Shown piece after piece: positions 61,651 through 64,000 of a stretch of DNA of 64,000 nucleotides (its first letter is position 1; the number at the start of each line of letters is the position of its first letter). The stretch covers positions 7,392,342 to 7,456,341 of the forward strand of contig NC_037598.1 in NCBI RefSeq assembly GCF_003073045.1. Direction: 5' to 3'. The translations under genes and the position numbers were made by a program. Source of the DNA: Pomacea canaliculata. Its lineage: Eukaryota; Mollusca; Gastropoda; Architaenioglossa; Ampullariidae. The notes under the pieces were generated by a model, which was not told where the DNA came from, searched no databases, and saw only the letters and a program-made list of their open reading frames with translations.

Positions 61651-61844
61651 AGAACCGGATTTGAAACAAAACATTGCAAAAAACGCTGTGACCAAATCAA
61701 CTCCATCAGCTCACGAGAACAGAACTTTGATAATAACTGATTTGTTTACACGTACACTTGATTACGAGTTACCAGCATGTCGTAAGAGGATGATAGCACA
61801 GGCAACAACAAAATCTAGTATTTATACATCAAAGGGTAGGTCTC

Positions 61845-62955
61845 AGCGATGTCTTTATTGTTTAGCTTGGTCTCAGTGAAAACATCTGTATTGTTTTAAC
61901 TAGGGCTCCATGATAACATCTGTATTGTTTAGCTAGGGCTCCATGATAACATCTGTATAGTTTAACTACATCTCAATGCTAACATCTGTATTGTTTAACT
62001 AGGGCTCCATGATAACATCTGTATTGTTTAACTACATCTCCATGATAACATCTGTATTGTTTAACTACATCTCCATGATAACATCTGTATTGTTTAGCTA
62101 GGGCTCCATGATAACATCTGTATTGTTTAACTACATCTCCATGATAACATCTGTATTGTTTAGCTAGGGCTCCATGATAACATCTGTATTGTTTAGCTAG
62201 GGCTCCATGATAACATCTGTATAGTTTAGCTAGGGCTCCATGATAACATCTGTATAGTTTAGCTAGGGCTCCATGATAACATCTGTATAGTTTAACTACA
62301 TCTCAATGCTAAAGTCTTTATAGTTTAACTACATATCAATGCTAAAGTCTTTATAGTTTAACTACATCTCAATGCTAAAGTCTTTATAGTTTAGCTACAT
62401 ATCAATGCTAAAGTCTTTATAGTTTAACTACATCTCAATGCTAAAGTCTTTATAGTTTAACTACATATCAATGCTAAAGTCTTTATAGTTTAACTACATC
62501 TCAATGCTAAAGTCTTTATAGTTTAGCTACATCTCAATGCTAAAGTCTTTATAGTTTAACTACATATCAATGCTAAAGTCTTTATAGTTTAACTACATCT
62601 CAATGCTAAAGTCTTTATAGTTTAACTACATATCAATGCTAAAGTCTTTATAGTTTAACTACATCTCAATGCTAAAGTCTTTATAGTTTAACTACATATC
62701 AATGCTAAAGTCTTTATAGTTTAGCTACATCTCAATGCTAAAGTCTTTATAGTTTAACTACATATCAATGCTAAAGTCTTTATAGTTTAACTACATCTCA
62801 ATGCTAAAGTCTTTATAGTTTAACTACATATCAATGCTAAAGTCTTTATAGTTTAACTACATATCAATGCTAAAGTCTTTATAGTTTAACTACATATCAA
62901 TGCTAAAGTCTTTATAGTTTAACTACATCTCAATGCTAAAGTCTTTATAGTTTAG
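61845..62955. repeat. 33-bp minisatellite, about 33 copies
   Basis: A 33-bp unit with TATAGTTTAACTACATCTCA and ATGCTAAAGTCTT is repeated almost perfectly. The left third uses a sister unit (GCTCCATGATAACATCTGTA, TTGTTTAGCTAGG). In the right two thirds CATCTC and CATATC variants tend to alternate, forming 66-bp dimers. It begins about 200 bases after the acidic-frame stop of the second gene and overlaps the stop of the alternative frame (61877-61879). Confidence 0.95.
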
Positions 62956-64000
62956 TGGTGGAGAGCGTAGTCTGTTATTGGAATACATCAATGCCGCAAT
63001 CAGTGTCAAAGCATCACTAAACTTTAGAAAGTGTGACAAGTAAACCTTGATGCGGATGAAAGAAAGTATTTTACATAGGGTTGTAAACAAAACAAAGTAA
63101 TCCGCAAAAGTATGGCTTTTGTTAACATTGTGATATTCGTCAAAAATCTACCACCGTACCGCTCTGGCTGTAATCATAGGGAGGGAAACATAACTCCTCT
63201 AGAAAGGTGAGACAATATTCTCACTACTGTACATGTGTATCAGTTGTACTGCTACACTCCTATTTCAGAGATACTTGTATAACTTAAGGCTATACTAACA
63301 TAGTCATTAACTAAAGGTACACTGTATACACACACCTGGCTTATATATCCATACACTATATTGTTGATCAACTCCTGTTATGCAATTTACAAATGACTTC
63401 TGTATACTACACGGCGCAGGCCACTGTCAGAGAGCAAAGAGCGTTTAATATTAAAGTATACAGAAAGTCCACAAATATTCTCTGTGTCATTGATGACTTT
63501 CCACAAACGTGTTGCCAGCAGGTGTAGTGTTCAACCAGTAGCACCACGTGACAACCGAAACAAACGTTCTCAAACAGAACACACGTGTGCACTCAGAACA
63601 CATTGTCTTCATAACACGCTTCTCATATAAGATTGAGGTCTTAAAGGCCAACACCACACTGAGCGACAATCGCTGGAAATAAAGCACAAATATCACAAAA
63701 CATAGTCCGGGGGATGAGGCTCGTGAAATATCTTGAAGGGTGTTTCATAAAGTCCTCTGTTTGTGAATTTCGCAAGATTTGTTTTGTTTGAAGATTGTTA
63801 ACACTGTTCCTGATATTTTCGTTATCTATTGTCACTCCCATTAGAAGACCGTTTGTCGTTGGTCCAGTCGTGTAGGGGTTCAAACACTCGCTTGTCACTA
63901 GTGCAGTAAGAAAGTTAAGATTCAAGATTCGTTATTCATTTATTCATCTCTCACTATCTAATGTCTATTGAGATATGAAATATACATTGCCACATATTGA
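62956..64000. other. Right flank, no supported gene
   Basis: No coding exon recognised. AATAAA near 63678 is the first clear polyadenylation hexamer downstream of the second gene, but it is far away. Confidence 0.35.

Noticed and set aside
56066..62955. CRISPR-like regularly spaced repeats
   Set aside because: The arrays have no unique spacers and lie in eukaryotic intron and flank; they are minisatellites.

Overview
The window is eukaryotic nuclear DNA, most likely from a mollusc (gastropod-like). This is inferred from small GT-AG exons in long AT-rich introns, F-type-lectin and MEGF-type EGF ectodomain exons, a KDZ transposase, and many LINE, tRNA-SINE and hAT-type elements. All exon boundaries below were read by eye from splice signals and checked for phase; no transcript or database evidence was available.

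Layout. At 1-3.3 kb two minus-strand exon fragments, one F-lectin exon and one EGF exon with an in-frame stop, are related to the main gene. At 5.9-7.2 kb a LINE remnant carries or adjoins two SINE copies. At 8.0-23.8 kb lies a plus-strand gene of 25 exons whose phases all agree, giving 1022 codons plus stop. It encodes a signal peptide, an F-lectin-like (FTP) domain, four MEGF-like EGF modules, a transmembrane helix and two cytoplasmic tyrosine-phosphatase domains, D1 with intact catalytic motifs and D2 altered. At 24-35 kb is a transposon graveyard: several LINE fragments, two hAT MITEs with perfect 8-bp target duplications, a 675-bp element nested in a LINE, and one isolated signal-peptide exon. 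At 35.4-42.3 kb, on the minus strand, is an intron-rich KDZ (Kyakuja-Dileera-Zisupton) transposase with one frameshift and one in-frame stop. At 42.4-48.8 kb is a heavily decayed LINE-like block, and at 49.9-52.3 kb a better preserved Rex1/CR1-like LINE, both on the minus strand. At 52.9-61.65 kb is a second plus-strand gene with a signal peptide, a cysteine-rich glycosylated ectodomain, a Thr/Pro stalk, a transmembrane helix and a short acidic tail built from tandemly duplicated microexons. Its introns and downstream flank hold two striking minisatellites (142-bp higher-order period at 56 kb; 33-bp period at 61.85-62.96 kb).

Biologically, the two host genes look like surface proteins: one a lectin/EGF receptor wired to a tyrosine phosphatase, the other a small single-pass glycoprotein. 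Remnants of lectin/EGF exons nearby suggest a locally duplicated receptor family eroded by transposons. The most unusual candidate is the second gene's tail. Inclusion of one 20-nt microexon would move all later exons into another open frame and exchange an acidic tail for a longer basic one.
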